Positions 16,045 through 25,053 of a stretch of 64,000 nucleotides of DNA are shown piece by piece; the stretch's first letter is position 1; every line of letters begins with the position of its first letter. Source of the stretch: an uncultured Spirochaetales bacterium. GTDB lineage: Bacteria > Spirochaetota > Spirochaetia > Sphaerochaetales > Sphaerochaetaceae. Where the stretch lies: NCBI GenBank assembly GCA_944393005.1, contig CALXYO010000006.1, positions 62,001 to 126,000 of the forward strand, written 5' to 3'. The notes below the pieces were generated by a model that was not told the origin of the DNA, made no database searches, and saw only the letters and a program-made list of their open reading frames with translations. The position numbers were made by a program, and so were the translations under genes.

Positions 16045-18167
16045 CTTCTAACCCCCTCGATATCTTCCACAGGCATCGGGATCTTGGTGATCGTGGTGTC
16101 AAGCGCCCTTTCAAGCGCATCGATATAAGCGGCATCAGCACCGTTGAAGACCAGCTCGCCCATGCCTTTGGCACCGAAAGGTCCCCACTCATACGGGTTG
16201 TCGACCAATCCCCATTCCTGACGCGGGAAGTCCATGCTGGTCGGAATCACATAGTCTGACATGCTTGTCTGGCGGAAGAATCCGTTCCTGTTCTCCATCT
16301 TCTCCATTGAGGCATAGCCAAGCGACTGGATTATGCCGCCGTTGACCTGACCGTGAACGATGAGTTCGTCAATCGCCTTTCCGATATCGTGGCTTGACCA
16401 TATGCCGTCAACCTTCACCTCATTGGTGAGAGGATCGACTTCGACTTCGACACAGCATACACCCCAGCCATAGCCGAGATAGGCATCACCCTTGAATGTC
16501 GACTGATCCCACGGATGTCCTTCAGGATGCCTGTATTCCGTCTCGACTTCAGCCTCATCCTCATCAAGATGATCCTTCATGAGAGTCGCGGCCTCTTCGG
16601 CAAGGCGTCCAACAATCATTGTTGAGCGGCTTGCGGCAGTCGGACCTGAATCGGGAACAAGCGATGTGTCAGGGTTGTAGTAAAGGACATTCCCGATATC
16701 GGTCTCAAGGACAGCTGCGACGATTTTCCTGAGAATCGTCATGAAGCCCTGTCCCATCTCAGTCTGGCCGCAGAGGATCGTGAATTTGTCACCTTTCTTC
16801 CTGAGCCTGAGATGAGCCTTGATTATGGCCTGCTCGCCGTTTCCGGTGAACGCGCCCCCATGGTTGTAGAAACTCATGCCGATACCGCGGCCCGATCCTC
16901 TTTTGTATTCGGCTGCCTTGCGGTAGTAGTCTGACTTTGCGGCAACCTGCTCAAGCATCTCATTGAGCACGACTTTTTCGACAATGTGGCCCTGTGTGAC
17001 CGTCTCATCGCCCTGTCTGAGGAAGTAGCGTTTCTTGTATTCAACAGGATCGATTCCGAACTGGGCTGCGATATGGTCCATATGGGTCTCTATGGCGAAA
17101 AGAGTCTGGGGAGCGCCGAAACCGCGGAAAGCGTCAGAGGGGAATGTGTTTGTAGCCATGCCGTAGCCGCGTATCCTTGTGGAGGGGAAATTGTAAACGC
17201 CGTTTGCATGGAACACACCGCGCTGAAGTACCACATATGAGCTTGAAAGGTATGCGCCTACGTTGTAATACACCTTGATGTCGCTTGTGAGGATGTTTCC
17301 GTCCTTGTCCACACCGGTTCTGAAGACAACCTTTGACGGATGTCTCTTGACTGAGAACTGCATGTCCTCCTCTCTGTCAAAGACCAGCATTATAGGCTTC
17401 TTTATCACACTCTCAGCCACAAGAAGCGGACCTGCAAGCACATCAGGGAAGTGTTCCTTTCCACCGAATGCACCGCCTGTGGTCGTCTGCTTCACGACAA
17501 TGTCATCAGGCGTCAGTCCGAGAAGGCCGCAGATACTCTTTCTTATGTAGAACGGGCACTGGGCGGATGCGTAGATCGTGTATTTCCCGTCTTCGATCGT
17601 GCACATCGCCGCATTGGTCTCCATGTGTACATGTTCCTGGAAGCCGGTCTCGATTGTTTCCTCGATGATTCTGTCAGCGCGCTCAAGAACATCATCGACA
17701 GGCTCGCCTTTTTCGCTCACCAGAGAACAGTGCACATTGTCCTCTCCGAGGATCGCTCCGCCTTTGAGGGCAATCGAGTCATCAATGCTTATGCACGGCT
17801 CCTCTTCCTCATATGTGATTTTTATCGCATCATCAAGTGCCTTGAGAACCGCACGGCTTTTGCCCACCAGCAGGCCGATTGTCTCGCCGACATAGCGCAC
17901 ATCACCCTCTGCGAAGCATCTCCAGTCACCTGCGATCATCACGAGAGAATTCTTTCCGTTTTCCGGAATGTCCTTCGCGCTGATGAAATAGTAGCCTTCA
18001 GGAAGAACCGGCAGCTCAATATTCCCGATCCTGCCCCTTGGAATGGTCGAACGGACCATGCGGGCATAGAGCATACCGTCGCGTCTGAGGTCGGAAAGAT
18101 ACTCTGCCTCTCCCCTTGCCTTTGACACGGCATCAACTCTCTTTATTCTGTCATCAATTCTGATCAA
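16041..18167 (-). CDS. xdhA: Xanthine dehydrogenase molybdenum-binding subunit
   Basis: About 708 residues. Mo-cofactor motifs: TTTGGAFGGKEHFPD, the RGFGAPQTLFAIE arginine loop, GQTEMGQGFMTI, and the catalytic-glutamate loop GPFGAKGMGELVFNGADAA near the C-terminus. It hydroxylates xanthine or a related purine. The start is uncertain: TTG at 18167 has a strong GGAGG 8 bases upstream, while an ATG at 18182 and a TTG at 18200 have no ribosome site. First gene of the xdhA-xdhC-xdhB-ygfM-xdhD operon, with a clear promoter 80 bases upstream carrying the tandem GCAACAA box. The presence of selD, yedE and ygfK suggests that the Mo centre carries selenium. Confidence 0.92.
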   Translation of the reverse strand: MIRIDDRIKRVDAVSKARGEAEYLSDLRRDGMLYARMVRSTIPRGRIGNIELPVLPEGYYFISAKDIPENGKNSLVMIAGDWRCFAEGDVRYVGETIGLLVGKSRAVLKALDDAIKITYEEEEPCISIDDSIALKGGAILGEDNVHCSLVSEKGEPVDDVLERADRIIEETIETGFQEHVHMETNAAMCTIEDGKYTIYASAQCPFYIRKSICGLLGLTPDDIVVKQTTTGGAFGGKEHFPDVLAGPLLVAESVIKKPIMLVFDREEDMQFSVKRHPSKVVFRTGVDKDGNILTSDIKVYYNVGAYLSSSYVVLQRGVFHANGVYNFPSTRIRGYGMATNTFPSDAFRGFGAPQTLFAIETHMDHIAAQFGIDPVEYKKRYFLRQGDETVTQGHIVEKVVLNEMLEQVAAKSDYYRKAAEYKRGSGRGIGMSFYNHGGAFTGNGEQAIIKAHLRLRKKGDKFTILCGQTEMGQGFMTILRKIVAAVLETDIGNVLYYNPDTSLVPDSGPTAASRSTMIVGRLAEEAATLMKDHLDEDEAEVETEYRHPEGHPWDQSTFKGDAYLGYGWGVCCVEVEVDPLTNEVKVDGIWSSHDIGKAIDELIVHGQVNGGIIQSLGYASMEKMENRNGFFRQTSMSDYVIPTSMDFPRQEWGLVDNPYEWGPFGAKGMGELVFNGADAAYIDALERALDTTITKIPMPVEDIEGVRR

Positions 18168-18212
18168 AGTATCAACCTCCATGCCGAGATCATTATTCAA
18201 ATCTTTGTATAA

Positions 18213-18225
18213 TGGTCAATTACCA
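18213..18225. promoter_or_regulatory. Inverted repeat TGGT-N5-ACCA in the xdhA leader
   Basis: TGGTCAATTACCA is an inverted repeat about 20 bases after the expected xdhA transcription start. The TGGT/ACCA half sites resemble operators of FadR-type GntR regulators, and such a gene lies upstream of ygfK. Position would suit repression. This is an inference from one short site. Confidence 0.35.
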
Positions 18226-18246
18226 CAAAAGATTTCACCTGAGAAA

Positions 18247-18304
18247 AGTATACACCCTCAAGGTGCTTTTGACAAACGGAAAAAGCAACAAAATGCAACA
18301 CAAA
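18247..18304 (-). promoter_or_regulatory. xdhA promoter with tandem GCAACAA box
   Basis: Minus-strand -35 TTGTCA (18275-18270), 17 bases, -10 TATACT (18252-18247). Directly upstream, at 18285-18303, the plus strand reads GCAACAAAATGCAACACAA, the same 10-base-spaced direct repeat found before ygeW and ygfK. The position just before the -35 suits an activator contacting RNA polymerase. Confidence 0.65.
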
Positions 18305-18309
18305 AGAAA

Positions 18310-18331
18310 GGCGCTCCCTCAAGGAAGCGCC
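18310..18331 (-). terminator. Intrinsic terminator of the ygfK-ssnA-ygeY operon
   Basis: On the minus strand GGCGCTTCC, short loop, GGGAGCGCC is followed by TTTCTTTTG. It lies 25 bases after the ygeY stop and before the xdhA promoter, so the two operons are separate transcription units. Confidence 0.75.
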
Positions 18332-18355
18332 CTGCTGTTTTTATTTCTGTTATCG

Positions 18356-19576
18356 TCAGACTTTACCTTCGATGCAGTACGGAAGCAGCGCATAGAAGCC
18401 CGCACAGATCACAAGATCCTCGACCCTGTTGATCTCGTTCGGGGCATGTGCCTGGGCCTCATCGCCCGGTCCGAAACCGATGGCAGGAATCTTGTGGCGG
18501 CCTGTGGTTGCGACAAGGTTTGTGCTGAATGTCCACTTGTCGACTACAGGTTCCTTGTTGTAGAGAGTCTCATAATCCTTCACGGCAGCCTTCACCAGAG
18601 GATGATCAGCATCAAGCTTCCATGTCGGGAAGTAAAGCTCCTGTGAGTATTCCTTGTTCGTCCAGCCTGTCTTTCCGTAATCCGGCATCTCGACGATGAT
18701 TGAATCAGGATCATCTCCCGTAGCCTTTGAAACATACTCCCTTACCTGCCTGATTGCAAGATCGGCATCCTCACCCCATGTGAGACGTCTGTCGCAGTAA
18801 AGCATGGCGTAATCGGCAACTGCACACTGGCTGGGTCCCTTCACATCCATCTGGCTGACGGTGATGGTTCCCTTTCCGAGGAAGTTGTCCTCATCCGGCT
18901 GGAGATCCTTGTTGAGCTGCTCGATGGCAAGAGCCGCACGGGCTGCCTTGTATGCGGCACTGACGCCTCTCTCAGGCGCTGAGCCGTGGCAGGAGATTCC
19001 GCGCAGGATGATTCTTATCTCCATTCTGCCCCTGTGACCACGGTAGATTCTGCAGCTTGTGGGCTCGGTGGAGACGATGAGATCCGGCTTGAACTTCTCT
19101 TCCTCGATGAGGTACTTCCAGCACATGCCGTCGCAGTCCTCCTCCATGACGGTGAAGGTGAAATAGATGGAGTATTCACCGCCGTAGCCAAGTTCCTTGA
19201 GGATGCGTCCTGCAGTGATCATGCTTGCCGCACCGCCTTTCTGGTCGGAGGCTCCGCGTCCGTATACAAGACCGTCCTTGATCTCACCGGAGAATGGATC
19301 AAAATTCCAGTTCTTGATATTTCCCACCTCAACGGTGTCGATATGGGCATCAAATGCCATTGTCTTGGGACCGTATCCCACACGGGCAATAACGGAGCCA
19401 AGTCCGTCAATCCTCACTTCATCGAACCCCGCTTCCTTGCAGAGCTCAACGATAAGGCGGCATACATCCTCTTCTTTTGAGGAATAGCTCTTTGTCTTTA
19501 CAAGCTTGCTGAGATTCTCTGCCGTATAGTCACGGTATTTTTCAGCCAGCTCACGAATCTGATCCTGAATCTTCAT
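18356..19576 (-). CDS. ygeY: YgeY family M20 metallohydrolase of the selenium/purine gene set
   Basis: 406 residues of the M20 di-zinc peptidase/deacylase fold. Metal motifs: FDAHIDTVEVG near residue 77, GRGASDQKGGAASM near 110 with the bridging Asp, and MEEDCDGM near 143 with the Glu pair. YgeY is one of the conserved genes of anaerobic purine catabolic clusters, where it hydrolyses an amide or ureido intermediate of ring-opened purine; the exact substrate cannot be read here. ATG at 19576 follows AGGAGA at a good distance. It is the third gene after ygfK and ssnA, with a 10-base gap to ssnA, and is followed by a terminator. Confidence 0.9.
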   Translation of the reverse strand: MKIQDQIRELAEKYRDYTAENLSKLVKTKSYSSKEEDVCRLIVELCKEAGFDEVRIDGLGSVIARVGYGPKTMAFDAHIDTVEVGNIKNWNFDPFSGEIKDGLVYGRGASDQKGGAASMITAGRILKELGYGGEYSIYFTFTVMEEDCDGMCWKYLIEEEKFKPDLIVSTEPTSCRIYRGHRGRMEIRIILRGISCHGSAPERGVSAAYKAARAALAIEQLNKDLQPDEDNFLGKGTITVSQMDVKGPSQCAVADYAMLYCDRRLTWGEDADLAIRQVREYVSKATGDDPDSIIVEMPDYGKTGWTNKEYSQELYFPTWKLDADHPLVKAAVKDYETLYNKEPVVDKWTFSTNLVATTGRHKIPAIGFGPGDEAQAHAPNEINRVEDLVICAGFYALLPYCIEGKV

Positions 19577-19586
19577 AAATCTTCTC

Positions 19587-20930
19587 CTATGATCTTATTT
19601 TATCGACAGTCTTCCACACTCTCTGTGCAACAGAAGCTGCCTGTCTGTAAATCCTGTCTGCATCGATATTCCTGAACTCGTGGTTCTCAAGAATGATCTT
19701 TCCATCCACCAGCACCGTATGCACCGCATTCGAACTCATGCCCCAGACAAAGTGGGTGGCACCGTTGGCATTCACAAGCGGTGTCGGATTCTTGTAGTCA
19801 AGAAGCACGAGATCGGCTGTGTATCCGGCCTCGATGCGGCCCCAGCGCCGTCCGTCATTGAAGATGCGTTCCACAAGCCTGTTGCCGCGGGAGAGCGCCT
19901 TAAGGAAATCGGCCGGCCAGAAAGGTCCGCCTTCATCCTTATGCTTGAAGAAACCTATCTTGATCTCCTCGAACATATTGCCGCCGCACCCGTCAGTGCC
20001 GAGCACAAGGTTGTCAACCCTGGCTATGTTCTTCAGATAGCCCACATGGTTGTTCATGTTGGAGCGCGGGTTGTGCGCAAGGAACGCGCCTGCCCTGTTT
20101 ATGGCATCAATCTCGCTCTCACTGAGATGGAGGCAATGCACCATGAGACTCTTCTCATCAATGAGTCCGTGTTCCTCCAGACGGGTGACGATATCCTTAT
20201 TGTAAATATGATGGGAATGCACCACATCATACTTGTCCTCAGCCGCATGCAGGTGAATGCCGCGTCCTGTCTCGTCACATGCGACCTTCATCAGGGACAG
20301 AGCCTCATCAGGCAGCGTGAAAGGAGCATGTCCGCCTATCATGGCTTCGACAAGAAGAGGACCGTTTTTCTTCTTACTGTCACACTCCTTTGCAAACCTT
20401 ATATTCTCCCCGACACCTTCCTCCACCTCATTCATGCCGCGGTTTCTGTCACTCACCTCGTAACATGTGGCGCCTCTTATTCCGACTTCCTCCATGCCTC
20501 TGGCAATGGCTGAGAGGCTTCCCTTTATGTATGAGGGAGAAGCATGGTGGTCTATCGCACAGGTCGTGCCGCTTGCAATTGCATCAAGCGAGCAGATCAG
20601 AGAGGAATAATAACAGGCTTCCTCGTCAAGACCCCTGTCAAGACGCCACCACCATTCTTTCAGGACCTGGATGAAATCCGTCTGGGGTCCTGCGCTTATC
20701 AGCATGCCGCGGCTCAGACCGGAGTAGTAGTGATGATGGGCACATACATTGCCGGGTATAAGGGTCTTGCCTCTGCCGTCAATCATGACATCCGCCTTCA
20801 CGTCACTTCCGATTCCCGGTGCGACTGCGCTTATGGTGCCGTCAGTGATGACGACATCCATATTCTCAAGAACCTCAACCGGTTCCATTGTCTGCATTAT
20901 GCGGACATTCTTTATAACAGTTACTGCCAT
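19587..20930 (-). CDS. ssnA: SsnA, amidohydrolase/aminohydrolase of the selenium/purine gene set
   Basis: 447 residues, amidohydrolase superfamily. Metal ligands: PGNVCAHHHYYSGLSRG near residue 68, HLHAAEDKYD near 230, VHCLHLSESE near 268 and LGTDGCGGNMFEE near 315 with the last Asp. SsnA occurs beside ygfK in purine-degrading anaerobes and is thought to deaminate or hydrolyse a purine intermediate. ATG at 20930 is preferred: GGAGG lies 4 bases upstream. A GTG at 20945 overlaps the ygfK stop and would add five residues. Confidence 0.9.
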   Translation of the reverse strand: MAVTVIKNVRIMQTMEPVEVLENMDVVITDGTISAVAPGIGSDVKADVMIDGRGKTLIPGNVCAHHHYYSGLSRGMLISAGPQTDFIQVLKEWWWRLDRGLDEEACYYSSLICSLDAIASGTTCAIDHHASPSYIKGSLSAIARGMEEVGIRGATCYEVSDRNRGMNEVEEGVGENIRFAKECDSKKKNGPLLVEAMIGGHAPFTLPDEALSLMKVACDETGRGIHLHAAEDKYDVVHSHHIYNKDIVTRLEEHGLIDEKSLMVHCLHLSESEIDAINRAGAFLAHNPRSNMNNHVGYLKNIARVDNLVLGTDGCGGNMFEEIKIGFFKHKDEGGPFWPADFLKALSRGNRLVERIFNDGRRWGRIEAGYTADLVLLDYKNPTPLVNANGATHFVWGMSSNAVHTVLVDGKIILENHEFRNIDADRIYRQAASVAQRVWKTVDKIRS

Positions 20931-20941
20931 GGCACCTCCCC

Positions 20942-23900
20942 TCACTCGGCATCAACCGCGCCGAGCAGATAAGGATAAGAGATGAACACCTCGCTGATCA
21001 TTGCAAGGATTCTTTCATCAACATCGATTTCAAGATCCCTGTTCTCATCGATCATGCCGGTCTTCACTTCACCTTCAATTCTCACAACAACCTTGTTGCC
21101 TGCTACATAGAAACCGTCATTTGTGCTGTCTCTGAAATCTCCTTCACTGGAGAAGAGAGTGAATTTCTTCCTATACGGGCCACCGGAATACGGGCAGAAG
21201 GTCTCACAGTTTCCGCATTCATTGCAGTATGCATCAATGTGAAGAATCTGGAACGGATCCTCAAACAGTCCGCACTCCCTCATGTCAAGCGCGACGTTGG
21301 CCCTGTTCGGACATACGTCAACACACTTGTTGCACAGGTACGAGCACTCAAGACAGCGTCCGGCTTCTCCTTTGAGGAATGAAGCAGGGTCGCCCTTTGG
21401 CTCTTGTCTTATCATGCTCTTCTTTGTGACAAGCTCCCTGAAATAGGCATCTTCCTGACTGCGGTATTCCTCGTCGCTCATCTCATCCTCATCATGATCC
21501 TCATGATCATGACAGCCGCACTCACAGTCCTCATCGTGTTCATGATGGTGATGCTCATGATCATGACATGAACATTCCTCATCCTCACACTCATCATCCT
21601 CATCACCCTCAGCGATTTCATCAAGAGTGAGGTCAATGCATCTGTTGACCGCATTCTGCGCGGATGCGATTGCCCTGACAACGGTGGAGGGACCTGTGAC
21701 GGTGTCACCGATGACAAACACATGGGAGGCAAAGCTGAAATTGTCTTCCCTCTCCAGTTCAAGGCCTTCGAGCAGAATGCTGTCCGCCTTCTCTCCTATG
21801 GCGCTGATGACAAGATCCGCATCAATAGAGACCTTCTCACCGGACGGTACGGGACGAGGGCGCCCGGAGGAATCCTTCTCGCCGAGCTTCATAATGTCGG
21901 CAGTAAGAGTGCCGTCATTGAAAGTTGCAGGATTTGTGAGGAAGCGGAATGCGACACCGTCATTCAGTGCCTCTCTGTACTCCTCTGCATCACATGGCAT
22001 TTCCTTACGGCTTCTTCTGTAGATGACAGTGACATCACATCCGGCCTTCTTCGCGGCGCGGGCCGCATCCATTGCCGTATTGCCGCCTCCCACCACGATA
22101 ACCTTTGAGCCGGCAGCAGGAAGGACTCCTTTCCTGTAGTCCCTGAGGAATGAAACTGCGGAAACTATCTTTCCGTTTCCTTCTATACCGCTGTCCCTTG
22201 CCTTCTCCGCTCCCACTGCATAGAAGATCCAGTCAAAACCTTTCTTCCTGAGTTCTTCAACAGTCAGAGCTGAAGAATCCTGGCTGAAATGTGCCTTGAC
22301 ACCGTATGAGAGGATGAAGTCGACATCTTTCTGCACCACTTCTTCCGGAATGCGGAATTCAGGGATGACATTCTGCACAACTCCTCCGGCCTTTGCCTCC
22401 CTTTCGAAAAGCGACACATCGTAACCGGCACGGGCAAGGAAATAGCTTGCGGCAAGTCCTGCAGGACCGGCGCCGACAACGGCTGCCTTCACATCGGATG
22501 GGGCCTCAATGCCTGACCATATCTCATTGATATATTCAGCAAAACCCAGTTCACCGGCAAGCCGCTTGATCTCCCGGATCGCAATCGGACCTTCATAATC
22601 CATTCTGGTGCAGTGATGCTGACACTGATGATCACAGATCCATCCCGTGATGTTCACAAGAGGATTCTTCTCGAGGATCACCGCAAGAGCCTCGGCATAA
22701 CGGCCTTCTCCCATGAGATAGACGTACTCGGGAATGTCCTGATGAATCGGGCAGGATGCAACACACGGTGCGACGTAGCAGTCAGTGAGAGGAAGGGTCT
22801 TCCCGATCTTCACACTGTCTTCCCCTCTTCTGTCCTTGTGGAAAGCAGATGAAGGAGAGACGGCCTTGTCATTGAGTTCCTCAAGCTTTTTCACATCAAT
22901 GTGATCCATTGACCATGCATCGCTTGAGTCAAGAATCTCCGCCATCTGCTTCAGTTTGAGATATCCGCCGGGGTGCAGGAGGTCGGTCGCAACTGTTATG
23001 GGCCTTATTCCCGTTTCAAAAAGCTCTCTGATATTAAGTGCGCTGGCACCTCCTGAGTAGGAAATCGGAAGCTTTCCGTCAAAGACTTCGGAAAGCCTTC
23101 TCGCGACACTTGTCGAGAGAGGGAACAGGGCACGGCCCGACATGTAACGCTCATCGCCGGGAAGCTCATCTCCGTTGTTCACGTTGCCGAGAGTGTTGGT
23201 GAGCTTGACGCCGAAACCCTTTCCTTCTGATGCAGCTTTCTCTCTCAGCCTTGTCAGCATCGCAATGGCATCATCCCACTGAAGGTCATGCTCGAAACTC
23301 TCACGGCGCAGCTCGATATAGTCATAACCGAGATCGTCAAGAATCCTGCGCACCGTATCATAGCCCAGCAGTGTCGGATTGAGCTTAACGAAAGTGTCGA
23401 CCTTCTTCTCAGTAAGCATGTAGGTGCAGATCGCCTCTATCTCATGCGGCGGACAGCCATGCATGGTGGAAATCGTGACGGAGGGGGAAATGCACTTGCT
23501 GATGAGGGAAAGTTTCTTCCTTGCCTCTTCCTGTCTGTCCTCAAAGACAGTTCCGTTGAAGATTCCTCCGGCAAGGGCTTTGTCGAGAGACGCGATATAA
23601 CCGTTGAAACGGCCGTCCACATCAGCATCAAGCATGCTGTTTATGAAATGCTGCATCCTGTCGGTCTTTATTCCCTCGAGATTGTAGCCGACCGACATGT
23701 TGAAGATGAATGAAGGCTTTTTCCACTCATCATTCATGAACATGTCGAGAAGATGGAGGATTATCCATGCCTTCAGGTACTCATCATAAGCCTTCGGCAG
23801 GGTGTATTCCGTGGACCACTCGACGTTATAGCCTTCATCTCGTGCGTCAATGCACGGTTTTTCTATCTCAAGTGTGTCCATTATCTGCACTGTTTTCAGC

Positions 23901-24142
23901 TCGATGAATCTTGCACCTGTGAGATACGATGTGATTATGTTCTGTGCAAGCTGGGTATGAGGACCTGCCGCAGGTCCGACCGGCGTGGCAGCCTCCTGAG
24001 TGAAAACCTTTATGCTGTGCTTCCCCTTACTCCTGTAGAAGCTGTATTCAGGTATTGAAAAGATACTCTTCTGCCCTTTCAGCTCGCCGCTTATCCTTTC
24101 AAGCAGTCCTGTGAAAGGAACGCTTCTCATTTTGTCACCCAT
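20942..24142 (-). CDS. ygfK: YgfK, large Fe-S/FAD oxidoreductase with a Cys/His-rich insertion
   Basis: About 1066 residues from ATG 24142, which follows AAGGAG at 5 bases and matches the family start MGD. Order: N-terminal dihydropyrimidine-dehydrogenase-like barrel (GPAAGPHTQLAQNI), a Cys motif (CYVAPCVASCPIHQDIPEYV), an FAD loop (VVGAGPAGLAASYFLARAG), an NADPH loop (IVVGGGNTAMDAARAAKKAG with RRSRKEMP), and a C-terminal ferredoxin (CLECSYLCNKCVDVCPNRAN, CNECGNCETFCP). YgfK was named a putative selenate reductase; in purine clusters it is more likely a reductase of a purine intermediate. Unusual: residues about 845-891 hold 10 His, 6 Cys and many Asp/Glu, where E. coli YgfK has an ordinary linker. 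First gene of ygfK-ssnA-ygeY. Confidence 0.93.
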   Translation of the reverse strand: MGDKMRSVPFTGLLERISGELKGQKSIFSIPEYSFYRSKGKHSIKVFTQEAATPVGPAAGPHTQLAQNIITSYLTGARFIELKTVQIMDTLEIEKPCIDARDEGYNVEWSTEYTLPKAYDEYLKAWIILHLLDMFMNDEWKKPSFIFNMSVGYNLEGIKTDRMQHFINSMLDADVDGRFNGYIASLDKALAGGIFNGTVFEDRQEEARKKLSLISKCISPSVTISTMHGCPPHEIEAICTYMLTEKKVDTFVKLNPTLLGYDTVRRILDDLGYDYIELRRESFEHDLQWDDAIAMLTRLREKAASEGKGFGVKLTNTLGNVNNGDELPGDERYMSGRALFPLSTSVARRLSEVFDGKLPISYSGGASALNIRELFETGIRPITVATDLLHPGGYLKLKQMAEILDSSDAWSMDHIDVKKLEELNDKAVSPSSAFHKDRRGEDSVKIGKTLPLTDCYVAPCVASCPIHQDIPEYVYLMGEGRYAEALAVILEKNPLVNITGWICDHQCQHHCTRMDYEGPIAIREIKRLAGELGFAEYINEIWSGIEAPSDVKAAVVGAGPAGLAASYFLARAGYDVSLFEREAKAGGVVQNVIPEFRIPEEVVQKDVDFILSYGVKAHFSQDSSALTVEELRKKGFDWIFYAVGAEKARDSGIEGNGKIVSAVSFLRDYRKGVLPAAGSKVIVVGGGNTAMDAARAAKKAGCDVTVIYRRSRKEMPCDAEEYREALNDGVAFRFLTNPATFNDGTLTADIMKLGEKDSSGRPRPVPSGEKVSIDADLVISAIGEKADSILLEGLELEREDNFSFASHVFVIGDTVTGPSTVVRAIASAQNAVNRCIDLTLDEIAEGDEDDECEDEECSCHDHEHHHHEHDEDCECGCHDHEDHDEDEMSDEEYRSQEDAYFRELVTKKSMIRQEPKGDPASFLKGEAGRCLECSYLCNKCVDVCPNRANVALDMRECGLFEDPFQILHIDAYCNECGNCETFCPYSGGPYRKKFTLFSSEGDFRDSTNDGFYVAGNKVVVRIEGEVKTGMIDENRDLEIDVDERILAMISEVFISYPYLLGAVDAE

Positions 24143-24175
24143 AGACACTCCTTGTTCATTGTTAGTTACACTTCA

Positions 24176-24230
24176 ATTGTACCTCACAATGGCAGGAAGT
24201 CAACAGAATTGGCAACAAGTTGCAACAAAA
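24176..24230 (-). promoter_or_regulatory. ygfK promoter with tandem GCAACAA box
   Basis: Minus-strand -35 TTGACT (24203-24198), 16 bases, -10 TACAAT (24181-24176). At 24212-24230 the plus strand reads GCAACAAGTTGCAACAAAA, the same box as at xdhA, in the same orientation and at the same distance (8-9 bases) from the -35. It lies between the GntR-like gene and ygfK. Confidence 0.65.
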
Positions 24231-24299
24231 CCCGCGATGAGGAAAAGCTGAAAGAGATAAGAGGTCCGTACGGGAACAGGTAATGTACGGAGAAAAACC

Positions 24300-24950
24300 T
24301 CAGACAGCGCAGCCGGAAAGCCTTCTTTGTATCCTTTTCAGTATTACCACGACAATCGATGCAGCCAGTTCATAATCACCCTCTTTCACGGCATCGAGAA
24401 GATGGGAGTACTGCAATACCTTCTGCCTTTTCTCTTCAATGCTTTCATCTGCCATTGTCAGGAGTTTTTTCAGCTGGGGCGAAAACGATTTGTAAATGGA
24501 TTTCGGTATGCTGTTATCTGAGCATTCGGCAATTTCCCGGAGGAATGAAAAATCATGATTGCTGAAATCTACCTCACTGCCGGAATCAGACTGAGTGTCA
24601 ATGTCTTCCTGCATGGCTGTCAGATGACTTTCGGGCTTTCTTAGAAGCGCACTTCTGTCATTCTTTCTGCATAATGTCTTCACCGCTGAGATTTCAAGAA
24701 TCGTATAGGTATCGAGAAGATCCGCAAACAGTTTGCCGTCACTGACCCCGTCTGACATCATCGATGTCGAAATCGAATCAACATACTGATCAAGACTGTT
24801 TGTATTGACACAGGCACGCCGCCCCTGACTTATGGTCACAAGACACTTTGCCTCAAGTATCTTGAAAGCCTCCCTGACCGTTCCTGAGGAAACCTCATAT
24901 CTGCTGCACAGATCGTTCTGGCTCGGCATGAGTGTACCCTTCTCATACAC
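24300..24950 (-). CDS. GntR family (FadR-like) regulator, 5' end probably frameshifted
   Basis: The visible frame codes 216 residues: a winged helix (LMPSQNDLCSRYEVSSGTVREAFKILEAKCL) and an all-helical FCD-type ligand domain with NHDFSFLREIAE and its metal-site histidines less clear. The first helix of the DNA-binding domain (SIIVRALEKDILRC) is coded in the same frame further upstream but has no start codon before a stop. In the next frame an ATG at 25051 reads MAETKVNQTDR and ends soon after. One extra G in the G5 run at 25002-25006 would join both parts into a 250-residue protein. It lies directly after the last secreted-subunit gene and upstream of ygfK, so it may regulate the purine genes, the surface genes or neither. 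Confidence 0.7.
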   Translation of the reverse strand: MYEKGTLMPSQNDLCSRYEVSSGTVREAFKILEAKCLVTISQGRRACVNTNSLDQYVDSISTSMMSDGVSDGKLFADLLDTYTILEISAVKTLCRKNDRSALLRKPESHLTAMQEDIDTQSDSGSEVDFSNHDFSFLREIAECSDNSIPKSIYKSFSPQLKKLLTMADESIEEKRQKVLQYSHLLDAVKEGDYELAASIVVVILKRIQRRLSGCAV

Positions 24951-25053
24951 ACACCTGAGTATATCCTTCTCAAGTGCACGTACTATGATGGAGACTTTTG
25001 ACCCCCTGCTTCCTGTACTCTATCTGTTTGATTCACCTTTGTTTCCGCCATAA

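Noticed and set aside
19680..20513. 277-residue open frame opposite ssnA
   Set aside because: The opposite strand codes SsnA with all metal motifs; no ribosome site or family match here.
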